NCBI GenBank assembly: GCA_025463615.1
Contig: JAODAU010000358.1
Span: 1-12,300, forward strand
Direction of reading: 5' to 3'
Source of the DNA: Microbacteriaceae bacterium
GTDB taxonomy: Bacteria; Actinomycetota; Actinomycetes; Actinomycetales; Microbacteriaceae
DNA: 12,300 nt
Shown piece after piece: positions 1 to 6,459 of the stretch; the first letter of the stretch is position 1; every line of letters begins with the position of its first letter. A program made the position numbers and the translations under genes. Under the pieces are notes generated by a model. That model was not told the DNA's origin, searched no databases, and saw only the letters and a program-made list of their open reading frames with translations.

Positions 1-2
1 TG

Positions 3-995
3 ATGCCGCCCGGCCTGACGCCGGAAACCGGCGCGACGCCGGTCGAATACGCGGCGGTGCGTCGCCGCGCTGTGGGCACCTCCGATCTGCGGGTCTTCCC
101 GCTCGCGATCAGCGGCAACGTGTTCGGCTGGACCGCCGACGACGCCACCTGCAACAGCATCCTCGACACGTACGCCCGGTTCGGCGGCAACTTCATCGAC
201 ACCGCGGACTCCTACGCCTCGGGGCGCAGCGAGATCATGATCGGCAACTGGATGCGGGCGCGCCACAACCGCGACGAGATGGTCGTCGCCACCAAGGTGG
301 GTAAGAGCCTCGAACACCCCGGGCTCAAGGCCCGCGTGCTCACCCAGGCGGTCAACGACTCGCTCACCCGTCTCGGCACCGACCACATCGACCTGCTCTA
401 CCTGCACATCGACGACCAGGACGTTCCCTTCGAGGAGACGCTGTTCGCGGTCGACGACCTGATTCGCGCCGGCAAGGTGCGCTACTTCGGGGCGTCGGAT
501 CACTCGGCCAACCGCCTCATCGAGGCGCGCGTGATCGCCGCGCAGCTCGACGTCACGCCGATGGTCGCGCTGCAGAACCACTACAACCTGCTGCACCGCG
601 CCGAGTTCGAGGGCAACCTCGCCCGCGTCGCCGCGCAGCAGCGGCTCGGAGTGATGCCGCGCTTCGCGCTCGCGAGCGGGTTCCTCACGGGCAAGTACCG
701 CGTCAAGACCGACCTCGCGCGCAACGACCGCGGCCCCGAGGTGGCCAGGTACCTCACCAAGCGCAACCTGCGCGTGCTGTCCGTGCTCGACTCGATCACC
801 GCCGAGGTTCGCGATCACGGCGTGCCCGAGGCGACGGTCGGCGCGGTCGCGCTGGCGTGGCTGCTCACCAAGCGCGACGTGGTCGCGCCGGTCGCCAGCG
901 CGAGCCACGCCGGGCAGGTGCTCGAACTGCTCACCGCGGCGCGCATCCACCTCGGTCGCCACCAGATCGCCGACCTGGACCGCGCCAGCGCCTAG
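3..995 (+). CDS. Aldo/keto reductase
   Basis: Probable NADPH-dependent cytosolic oxidoreductase of the aldo/keto reductase superfamily, reducing aldehydes or ketones to alcohols; the substrate cannot be told from sequence. The 330-residue protein has the usual AKR length and the full catalytic tetrad: D66 and Y71 in the FIDTADSY segment, K98 in VVATKVG, and H135 in LLYLHIDD. The GKVRYFGASDHS segment (about 157-168) matches the conserved strand after the H135 region. The ATG sits in a TGATG context at the window edge, so an upstream gene may end here and be translationally coupled, but an earlier in-frame start outside the window cannot be excluded. The first 20 or so residues look like a non-conserved extension. 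It converges on the aminotransferase gene with only 9 nt between stops. Family assignment is secure; the exact start is not. Confidence 0.9.
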   Translation: MPPGLTPETGATPVEYAAVRRRAVGTSDLRVFPLAISGNVFGWTADDATCNSILDTYARFGGNFIDTADSYASGRSEIMIGNWMRARHNRDEMVVATKVGKSLEHPGLKARVLTQAVNDSLTRLGTDHIDLLYLHIDDQDVPFEETLFAVDDLIRAGKVRYFGASDHSANRLIEARVIAAQLDVTPMVALQNHYNLLHRAEFEGNLARVAAQQRLGVMPRFALASGFLTGKYRVKTDLARNDRGPEVARYLTKRNLRVLSVLDSITAEVRDHGVPEATVGAVALAWLLTKRDVVAPVASASHAGQVLELLTAARIHLGRHQIADLDRASA

Positions 996-1004
996 TTCGA
1001 CCCG

Positions 1005-2144
1005 CTACTGCGCCAGGCGGTCGATCGCCTCGCGCAGCACCTCGGGCGAGCAGGCGAAGTTGAGCCGCGCGAAGCCGGCGCCCTCGCGGCCGAACGACGG
1101 GCCCGGATTGATCGCCACGCCGAGCTCGAGCGCCCGCCCACTCGGGTCGTCGCCCCAGCCCAGTGCGCTGAGGTCGAGCCACGCGAGGTAGGTGGCCGCC
1201 GGTGGCGAATAGACCGCGTCCGGCAGGCGCTCGGCGAGCAGTTCGCCGAGCAGCAGCCGGTTGCTGTCGAGACCCAGGATGAGGCCGTCGAGCCAGTCGT
1301 CGCACTCGCCGCCGTACGCGGTGATGGCGCTGATCAGCCCGAAGATCCCGGTGCGGGTGACCACCTCCCGCGGCATCCGCGCCACCATGGCGGCCTGCGC
1401 GGGGTCGTCGGTGACGATGAGCGCGCACTTCAGCCCGGCGAGATTGAAGGCCTTGCTGGGGGCGGTGACGCAGACGCCTCGGTGCCGGGCGGCATCCGAC
1501 ACGGAGAGGAACGGGGTGAAGGTGGCATGCGGCATCGTGAGCGGACCGTGGATCTCGTCGCTCACGACGGTCGCGCCGTATGCCTCGGCGAGCTCGGCCA
1601 GCGCGGCGAGTTCGGTCACGGGGTGCACGTGGCCCACGGGGTTGTGCGGGTTGCAGAGCAGCACCGCCGTGGCGCCGGCCGCGAACGCCGTCTCGATGCC
1701 GTCGAGGTCCAGTCCCCAGCCGCGGTCGTCGCGCAGCAGGGGGACCTCGACCGCCGTGCCGCCCGCCTCGGGAACCAGCTCGAAGAACGGCGGGTAGATC
1801 GGCGGCGTGATCACGACCCCGTCGCCCGGGGCGATCACCCCCCGCAACACCTCGACGATGGCGACGCTCACGTCCGTGGTCGTGGTCATCTGGCCGGGGT
1901 CGACTGTCCAGCCCCACCGGCGTTCGGCGAATCCGGCGAAGGCGAGCGGGAGCCGCGAGTCTGGGGAGATGTAGCCGGTGTCCGAGCGACGCACCGCGGC
2001 GACCAGGTCGCGCGCGATCGGCTCGGCAAGCGGGTAGTCGGTCTCCGCGACGAAGAGCGGCAGCACGTCCGGCCCGAAGGCACGCCACTTCTCGCTGGTG
2101 CGGGTGCGGAGCAGGGAGAGGGTGTCTGCGGATACCTCGGGCAT
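1005..2144 (-). CDS. MalY/PatB-type PLP aminotransferase (putative C-S beta-lyase)
   Basis: Fold-type I PLP enzyme of the MalY/PatB group. Members usually cleave the C-S bond of cystathionine or related cysteine conjugates to a thiol, pyruvate and ammonia, though they are often annotated simply as aminotransferase class I/II. At 379 residues it is close to the usual length. Visible motifs are CNPHNPVG (164-171), SDEIH (195-199, Asp196 pairing with the PLP pyridine) and APSKAFNLAGLK (228-239) with K231 as the Schiff-base lysine. The N-terminal LPLFVAETDYP corresponds to the MalY 'WVADMDF' region. It lies 30 nt downstream of the tetR gene on the same strand, so co-transcription is plausible. 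A possible -10 (TACGGT, 2167-2162) would start RNA about 11 nt before this ATG. GAGGG lies only 1 nt from the ATG, too close for a good ribosome site. True substrate is unknown. Confidence 0.88.
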   Translation of the reverse strand: MPEVSADTLSLLRTRTSEKWRAFGPDVLPLFVAETDYPLAEPIARDLVAAVRRSDTGYISPDSRLPLAFAGFAERRWGWTVDPGQMTTTTDVSVAIVEVLRGVIAPGDGVVITPPIYPPFFELVPEAGGTAVEVPLLRDDRGWGLDLDGIETAFAAGATAVLLCNPHNPVGHVHPVTELAALAELAEAYGATVVSDEIHGPLTMPHATFTPFLSVSDAARHRGVCVTAPSKAFNLAGLKCALIVTDDPAQAAMVARMPREVVTRTGIFGLISAITAYGGECDDWLDGLILGLDSNRLLLGELLAERLPDAVYSPPAATYLAWLDLSALGWGDDPSGRALELGVAINPGPSFGREGAGFARLNFACSPEVLREAIDRLAQ

Positions 2145-2174
2145 GCCCTCAGCATGCCAGAACCGTACGACGGA

Positions 2175-2801
2175 TCAGGCCCTGTTGTCGGCGAGGATGC
2201 GGGCGCTCGCGCGCTGGAACGCGGCGATGGCCGCGATCCTGTCGCCGGCGTAACCGCCGCTCATGGCGCCGTCGCGGGCGAGCACGAGGTCGTCTGCGGC
2301 GTCGCCCGAGAGCGGGTGACCGGCCGCGCGCAGGCGCTCGGCGAGAACGTCGGTGTACCAGTCGCGGTGCTCGCCGATGGCGATGCGCACCGGGTGCGAC
2401 ACGTCGCCGAACTCGGCGGCGGCGTTGATGAACGCGCAACCGCGGAAGGTGTCCGAGTGCATCTCGGCGACGATGCCGGCGACGATCGCGTCGAGCCGAG
2501 CGGCGGGCTCCGCGTTCTCGGCGTCGATGGCCTCGATCGTGGCGACGGCGGCGCGGTGGCGGCCGAGCACATACTCGAGGATGAGGCGATCCTTCGATCC
2601 GTAGTGCTTGTAGAAGGTGGCCTTGGTCACGCCGGACTCGCTGATGAGCCGGTCGATGCCGACGCTGCGGATGCCCTCGTCGTAGAAGAGACGGTCGGCG
2701 GTGGCCAGGATCCGCAGCTTGGCCGCGGCGGGCGGCACCTGCCGGATCGGGCGGTACCCGGGGGCACGCTGAGCGATCGGGATGGATTCGACAATCGGCA
2801 C
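2175..2801 (-). CDS. TetR/AcrR-family transcriptional regulator
   Basis: DNA-binding repressor of the TetR family, 208 residues, normal for the family. The N-terminal helix-turn-helix domain runs roughly from residue 27 to 75, with the recognition region SGVTKATFYKHYGSKDRL typical of TetR proteins. The C-terminal half is the ligand/dimer domain; its RGCAFINAAAEF segment resembles the LmrA/YxaF-like subgroup, an assignment from memory. I chose the GTG at 2801 because AGGGAG lies 7 nt upstream (2814-2809) and the family begins a little before the helix-turn-helix. The frame stays open to 3080 but that extension is arginine/serine-rich and overlaps the upstream palindrome, so it is not coding. 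The gene precedes the PLP aminotransferase on the same strand. A 24-bp palindrome at 3029-3052 is a candidate operator for autoregulation. Ligand unknown. Confidence 0.88.
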   Translation of the reverse strand: MPIVESIPIAQRAPGYRPIRQVPPAAAKLRILATADRLFYDEGIRSVGIDRLISESGVTKATFYKHYGSKDRLILEYVLGRHRAAVATIEAIDAENAEPAARLDAIVAGIVAEMHSDTFRGCAFINAAAEFGDVSHPVRIAIGEHRDWYTDVLAERLRAAGHPLSGDAADDLVLARDGAMSGGYAGDRIAAIAAFQRASARILADNRA

Positions 2802-2808
2802 AGCGTGG

Positions 2809-2814
2809 CTCCCT
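2809..2814 (-). promoter_or_regulatory. Ribosome binding site deciding the tetR start
   Basis: AGGGAG on the minus strand, 7 nt before the GTG at 2801. It is the only good Shine-Dalgarno match near the start of the TetR domain and argues against the longer open frame that reaches 3080. Confidence 0.7.
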
Positions 2815-3028
2815 CGGGCTAGACGGCTAGATGTCCTCGAGCCGTTGGCAGCACCGGACCCTTCGGGGGTGATCCGGTATTCCACCGCGCGAAACGCTTG
2901 TTCCGCGGTTGTTCGCCGGCCCGCAGTGTTGGTGCGACGGGAGCGAGATCTTCGGGTGATCACGCTTCCGGAGCTAAGGCAATTTCGGGTTACCCGCTCG
3001 CTGACAAGAAGAAAGCTATCACAAAAAT

Positions 3029-3052
3029 GAGGACAGACAGATCGGTTTGTCC
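3029..3052. promoter_or_regulatory. 24-bp palindrome, candidate TetR operator and/or bidirectional terminator
   Basis: Imperfect palindrome of the form AGGACAnACnGATCnGTnTGTCCT, with 20 of 24 positions symmetric. TetR dimers bind two-fold symmetric sites of about this size, and the tetR gene reads away from it. On the minus strand it would cover the -35 region of a weak TAGCTT -10 element. The same sequence is preceded by AAAAAT and followed by CTTTTT, so as RNA it forms a 7-10 bp stem with a T run on either strand, which also fits a bidirectional terminator. Both readings are inference. Confidence 0.55.
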
Positions 3053-3138
3053 TCCTTTTTGCGGACGCGACGTACCCCAAAACGGGGGCCTAGGTTTCCG
3101 GCCCGGCACTCGCACAGCCCGGCGCGAGGAGGGTGACG

Positions 3139-3144
3139 TAGGCT
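3139..3144 (+). promoter_or_regulatory. -10 element TAGGCT of leaderless M16 peptidase gene
   Basis: TAGGCT matches the actinobacterial TANNNT -10 pattern and ends exactly 7 nt before the ATG at 3152, the spacing expected if transcription starts at the A of the start codon. No Shine-Dalgarno lies at a usual distance and no good -35 is visible. Confidence 0.6.
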
Positions 3145-3151
3145 CTACGCG

Positions 3152-4507
3152 ATGAACGGTGCAGTCCAGCTACCCCTCGGCCTCGCCGAACTCTCCTTCA
3201 CTGCCGCGGGAGAGTCGCTCGTGCGACGCTCCGTGCTGCCGAGCGGTGTGCGCATCCTCAGCGAGCAGGTTCCCGGGGCGCGCAGCGCCACGATCGGTTA
3301 CTGGGTCGCCGTCGGCTCGCGCGACGAGAAGCCGGGCACCTTCGGCAGCACCCACTTCCTCGAGCACCTGCTCTTCAAGGGCACGACCACGCGCACCGCG
3401 CTCGACATCGCGGTCAGCTTCGACGCGGTCGGCGGCGAGAACAACGCCGTCACCGCCAAGGAGTACACCTGCTACTACGCCAAGGTGCAGGACCGCGACC
3501 TGCCCATGGCCGTCGAGGTGCTCGCCGACATGCTCACCTCCTCGGTGATCGACCCCGAGGAGTTCGAGAACGAGCGCGGCGTGATCCTCGAGGAACTCGC
3601 CATGGCCGACGACGACCCGTCGGATGTCGCCAACGAGCGCTTCTTCGAGGCCGTGCTCGGCGACCACCCGCTGGGCCGGCCCATCGGCGGCAGCCCCGAG
3701 GCGATCGCCGAGGCCACGCGCGAGCGGGTCGTCGAGCACTACCGCGCGAACTACCGGGCCCAGGACCTGGTGATCACGGTCGCCGGCGCGGTCGACCACG
3801 ACATCCTCGTGGCCGGAGTCGTCTCCGCACTCACTGCGGCGGGCTGGGACCTCGGCGTCGCCGCCGACCCGGTGCCGCGTCGCGACGCCGCGCACCAGGT
3901 GATCCGACGGGGGAGCCCGCTCGTGGTCGTGCACCGGCCGATCGAGCAGGCCAATATCCTGATCGGCGTGCCGGGTGTGGCCGCCGCCGACGAGCGCCGC
4001 TCCACGCTCGCGGTGCTCAACTCGGTGCTCGGCGGCGGGATGTCGTCGCGCCTGTTCCAGGAGATCCGTGAGAAGCGCGGCCTCGCCTACTCCGTCTACT
4101 CGTTCTCGCCGAGCTACTCGGACGCAGGGCTCTTCGGCCTCTACGCCGGCTGCTCGCCGTCGAAGGCGGGGCAGGTGGCCGAGCTGCTGCTCGGCGAGTT
4201 CCACCGCCTCGCCGACGGGGGCGTCACCGACGAGGAGATGCGTCGCGCCGTCGGACAGTTGAGCGGGGCATCCGCCCTCGCCCTCGAGGACTCGGACACG
4301 CGCATGTCGCGTCTGGGGCGCTCGGAGATCACCCTCGGCGAGTTCGCCGACCTCGACGAGGCGCTGCGCCGCCTCGGCCTCGTCACCCCGCACGACGTGC
4401 AGGAGCTCGCCGTTGAGCTCGTGTCACGGCCCCTGTCGATCGCCGCCGTCGGCACGATCGACGACTCGGCATTCACCGGCATCGTCGATGCCACCGTGCC
4501 TGCCTGA
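3152..4507 (+). CDS. M16 family zinc metallopeptidase (PepR-type)
   Basis: Insulinase/pitrilysin-type zinc peptidase, cytosolic, 451 residues, related to the mitochondrial processing peptidase beta subunit. The inverted zinc motif HxxEH is present as H68-F-L-E71-H72, and the third metal ligand is probably E148 in ERGVILEEL, at the usual distance of about 76 residues. The neighbouring GTFGSTHFLEHLLFKGT and GGENNAVTAKEYTCYYA segments are typical. The C-terminal half (about 225-430) is the second, inactive M16 domain, including the EKRGLAYSVYSF region. In many actinobacteria this gene directly follows pnp and precedes dapB; here pnp is not upstream. It starts from a leaderless-type promoter and is followed after 46 nt, with no terminator, by the histidine phosphatase gene, so a two-gene operon is likely. 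The physiological substrate is not established. Confidence 0.92.
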   Translation: MNGAVQLPLGLAELSFTAAGESLVRRSVLPSGVRILSEQVPGARSATIGYWVAVGSRDEKPGTFGSTHFLEHLLFKGTTTRTALDIAVSFDAVGGENNAVTAKEYTCYYAKVQDRDLPMAVEVLADMLTSSVIDPEEFENERGVILEELAMADDDPSDVANERFFEAVLGDHPLGRPIGGSPEAIAEATRERVVEHYRANYRAQDLVITVAGAVDHDILVAGVVSALTAAGWDLGVAADPVPRRDAAHQVIRRGSPLVVVHRPIEQANILIGVPGVAAADERRSTLAVLNSVLGGGMSSRLFQEIREKRGLAYSVYSFSPSYSDAGLFGLYAGCSPSKAGQVAELLLGEFHRLADGGVTDEEMRRAVGQLSGASALALEDSDTRMSRLGRSEITLGEFADLDEALRRLGLVTPHDVQELAVELVSRPLSIAAVGTIDDSAFTGIVDATVPA

Positions 4508-4543
4508 CCCCAGCACAACCGGCCCACCCAATTCAAGAACCCC

Positions 4544-4547
4544 AGGA
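4544..4547 (+). promoter_or_regulatory. Ribosome binding site (AGGA) of histidine phosphatase gene
   Basis: AGGA, 6 nt before the ATG at 4554. It supports this internal start over the longer open frame that runs back into the peptidase gene. Confidence 0.6.
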
Positions 4548-4553
4548 ACAACG

Positions 4554-5156
4554 ATGTCCCACTACCTCTACCTCGTGCGCCACGGCGAACAGCAGGATGC
4601 CGAATACGGCATGCCGGACGGCCCCCTCTCCCCGCGCGGCCAGCGCCAGGCCCGCCTCATCGCCGACAGGCTGAGCGGCGTTCCGTTCACCGGCGCCTGG
4701 CACTCGCCGCTGCAGCGCGCGGAGGAGACCGCGCACATCATGACCTCGCGCATGCCGAGCCTGGACGCCAAGCCCTCCGCGCTGCTGTTCGACTGCATCC
4801 CGTCCGGCCCCACCTCAGACATGCCGCACGCCTTCGAGAGCTTCTACGGCTCGGTCACGCTGGAGCAGATCGAGGCCGGCGAGGCCCAGATGTCGGATGC
4901 CGTGGCCGAGTGGCTCACGCCCGCCCGGGAGGACAGGCACGACCTGCTCATCACCCACAACTTCGTGATCGCGTGGTTCGTGCGCGAAGCCCTCAGCGCG
5001 CCGGCGTGGCGCTGGATGGGGCTCAACCAGGCGAACTGCGGGCTCACGATCATCCGCGTGCGCTCGGCGAAGCCGTCGGTACTGGTCACCCACAACGACC
5101 TCGGGCACCTGCCGCCCGAGCTGCGCACGGGCCTGCCCGACAACCAGCCGTTCTAG
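4554..5156 (+). CDS. Histidine phosphatase family protein (phosphoglycerate mutase-like)
   Basis: Member of the histidine phosphatase superfamily, 200 residues, probably a cytosolic phosphatase acting on a small phosphorylated metabolite. The phospho-accepting histidine is H10 in the N-terminal LYLVRHGEQ motif. LSPRGQRQARLIADRL and the WHSPLQRAEETA segment follow in the usual order, and the second catalytic histidine is in LLITHNFVIAWFVREAL. The short length and lack of the extra mutase loops argue for a phosphatase rather than a glycolytic mutase; substrate not predictable. The start has AGGA 6 nt upstream and lies 46 nt after the peptidase stop. The stop codon sits inside a CTAG that also supplies the stop of the convergent GNAT gene, a 4-nt tail-to-tail overlap. 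Confidence 0.88.
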   Translation: MSHYLYLVRHGEQQDAEYGMPDGPLSPRGQRQARLIADRLSGVPFTGAWHSPLQRAEETAHIMTSRMPSLDAKPSALLFDCIPSGPTSDMPHAFESFYGSVTLEQIEAGEAQMSDAVAEWLTPAREDRHDLLITHNFVIAWFVREALSAPAWRWMGLNQANCGLTIIRVRSAKPSVLVTHNDLGHLPPELRTGLPDNQPF

Positions 5157-5629
5157 CCGAGCGTCTTGCGGTACCAGTTCGTGGCGTTCGGGTTCTCGTT
5201 GTATGCCGGGATCGGCACATACCCCGCCGCGCTGTAAAGCGATGCCGCGGCCTCAAGGCTCGCGTTCGTGTCGAGCACCAGCTCGGCGGCGCCGAACTCC
5301 TGCGCGCGGTGCTCGAGCTCGGCTAGCAGCAGCCGGCCGTGGCCCTTTCCGCGGTGGGAGGGCTGCACCCAGATGTGCTTGACCTCGTAGCGGGTGAGCC
5401 CGTCGTCGCCTGGGGCGATGCGTCGCACTCCGCCGCACCCGATCCCTATCCCCTCCTGGTCGATCACGAGAAAGACCCCGGCGTCGGGCGTGAAGTCCGC
5501 GGCGACGGGGAACACGGTGCGGTAGGCGCGCGGGCCGCCGGGGAATCCTCGGGCCCGGCTCGCGAAGTACTCGGCGAGCAGGTCGTGCGCCTCGGGGTCG
5601 TCGACGGAGGTCTCGCGCCAGGATGCCAT
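5153..5629 (-). CDS. GNAT family N-acetyltransferase
   Basis: Acetyl-CoA-dependent N-acetyltransferase of the GNAT fold, 158 residues. The acetyl-CoA pyrophosphate-binding motif R/QxxGxG/A is R93-G-K-G96-H-G98, within the HIWVQPSHRGKGHGRLLL stretch (beta4-alpha3). It is followed by LVLDTNASLEAAASLYSAAGY (119-137), the usual motif B region where the CoA-side Asn/Tyr residues lie. The acceptor substrate, whether small molecule, peptide or protein, cannot be inferred. The ATG is preceded by TAGGCT and 6 nt, indicating leaderless transcription. It diverges from dapB across 53 nt and its stop codon overlaps that of the histidine phosphatase gene, leaving no room for a terminator between them. Confidence 0.87.
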   Translation of the reverse strand: MASWRETSVDDPEAHDLLAEYFASRARGFPGGPRAYRTVFPVAADFTPDAGVFLVIDQEGIGIGCGGVRRIAPGDDGLTRYEVKHIWVQPSHRGKGHGRLLLAELEHRAQEFGAAELVLDTNASLEAAASLYSAAGYVPIPAYNENPNATNWYRKTLG

Positions 5630-5635
5630 GCGCCA

Positions 5636-5641
5636 AGCCTA
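5636..5641 (-). promoter_or_regulatory. -10 element TAGGCT of leaderless GNAT gene
   Basis: TAGGCT read from 5641 to 5636 on the minus strand, 6 nt before the ATG at 5629. It is the same hexamer as upstream of the M16 peptidase gene. No clear -35 is visible. Confidence 0.55.
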
Positions 5642-5670
5642 GGCCGGGGATCGCGTCGCTCGCGGCTTGG

Positions 5671-5676
5671 TAGATT
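5671..5676 (+). promoter_or_regulatory. Extended -10 (TGG-TAGATT) of leaderless dapB
   Basis: TAGATT preceded directly by TGG, an extended -10 form, ending 6 nt before the dapB ATG at 5683. There is no Shine-Dalgarno at usable spacing, so transcription probably starts at or next to the start codon. Confidence 0.6.
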
Positions 5677-5682
5677 CGACCC

Positions 5683-6459
5683 ATGACAACGCGAGTGGCC
5701 ATCATCGGCGCGACCGGCAGGATGGGCACGCTCATCGACGAGATCGTCGCCGGGCTCGAGGGCTTCGAGGTGGTCGCCAGGCTCTCGTCGAAGGACCCGC
5801 TCGAGGCGATGCTCGACGCGGATGTCGCGGTCGACGTCACCGTGCCGGCCGTGAGCCAGACCGTCGTCGACTTCGCCGTCGACCACGGGCTGAGCGTGCT
5901 GGTGGGAACGAGCGGATGGTCCAGCCAGCGCATCGTCGCGCTCGAGCGCCGCGTGGCCGCCCTGCCCGGCGTCGGCGTGGTGATCGTGCCCAACTTCTCC
6001 ATCGGCTCGGTGCTCGCCACGAGCTTCGCGGCGATGGCCGCACGCTTCTTCGACTCCATCGAGATCGTGGAGGCTCACCACGAGTCCAAGGTCGACTCGC
6101 CGTCGGGCACCGCGGTGCGCACCGCCGAGCTGATCGGCCGTTCGCGCGGCGCGCTCGGCCCGGTCATCGCCCCGCACGCGGACCAGCGGGCGCGCGGCCA
6201 GCAGGTCTCCAGTGTGCCGATCCACAGCCTGCGGCTGCAGGGCGTCGTGGCCAAGCAGGACGTGATCTTCGGCGGCAACGGCGAGACGCTCACCCTCAGC
6301 CACGAGACCCTCTCGCCCACCTCCTACGTGCGTGGGATCACCATCGCCCTGGCCGCCGTCGAGAGCGCCGACGGCGTGATCGTCGGCCTCGACAAGCTCG
6401 TCGACCTGAGCGCTGCGCCGGCACCGGTGCCGACCGCCGCCGCTGCGGGCGCCGAGTGA
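5683..6459 (+). CDS. dapB: 4-hydroxy-tetrahydrodipicolinate reductase
   Basis: Second committed enzyme of the diaminopimelate/lysine pathway. It reduces the DapA product, 4-hydroxy-tetrahydrodipicolinate, to tetrahydrodipicolinate with NAD(P)H in the cytosol. The 258-residue protein shows the Rossmann nucleotide loop GATGRMG (9-15), GTSGW (75-79), VPNFSIG (102-108), and the substrate and catalytic segment EAHHESK...SPSGTA (130-144) with H132, H133 and K136. HSLRLQG and FGGNGETLTLSHE close the substrate-binding domain. The tail (about 243-258) is a low-complexity Ala/Pro stretch not needed for the fold. Start choice rests on the leaderless -10 6 nt upstream and on the Rossmann strand beginning at residue 4. 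The stop overlaps the next gene's GTG (GTGA), so the two are translationally coupled. dapA lies about 5 kb downstream on the same strand. Confidence 0.96.
   Translation: MTTRVAIIGATGRMGTLIDEIVAGLEGFEVVARLSSKDPLEAMLDADVAVDVTVPAVSQTVVDFAVDHGLSVLVGTSGWSSQRIVALERRVAALPGVGVVIVPNFSIGSVLATSFAAMAARFFDSIEIVEAHHESKVDSPSGTAVRTAELIGRSRGALGPVIAPHADQRARGQQVSSVPIHSLRLQGVVAKQDVIFGGNGETLTLSHETLSPTSYVRGITIALAAVESADGVIVGLDKLVDLSAAPAPVPTAAAAGAE

Larger units (their letters stand above)
2802..3151. other. 350-nt intergenic region between divergent tetR and M16 peptidase genes
   Basis: No convincing gene. Visible elements are: a UUCG-capped hairpin with ACCGGA/TCCGGT arms (2853-2878) that would lie in the tetR leader; a less GC-rich patch around 2980-3060; a 24-bp palindrome flanked by an A run and a T run (3029-3052); a weak possible minus-strand -10 (TAGCTT) just left of the palindrome; and a leaderless -10 for the peptidase gene (3139-3144). 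A 42-codon open frame from 3027 ends in an ATGA overlap with the peptidase start. It has no ribosome site and its first codons are simply the palindrome, so I do not call it. Confidence 0.6.

Noticed and set aside
1482..2822. 446-codon plus-strand open frame
   Set aside because: Antisense to the aminotransferase and tetR genes, which both have clear family motifs; the frame itself has none.
2802..3080. N-terminal extension of the TetR protein to 3080
   Set aside because: Arg/Ser-rich and unlike any TetR N-terminus. A GTG with a good AGGGAG site at 2801 fits better.
3027..3155. 42-codon open frame ending in an ATGA overlap with the M16 peptidase start
   Set aside because: No ribosome site, the 5' part is the palindrome, and the peptidase's own -10 lies inside it. 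The ATGA overlap is probably coincidental.
3170..4393. 407-codon minus-strand open frame
   Set aside because: Lies wholly antisense to the M16 peptidase and shows only shadow-type composition.
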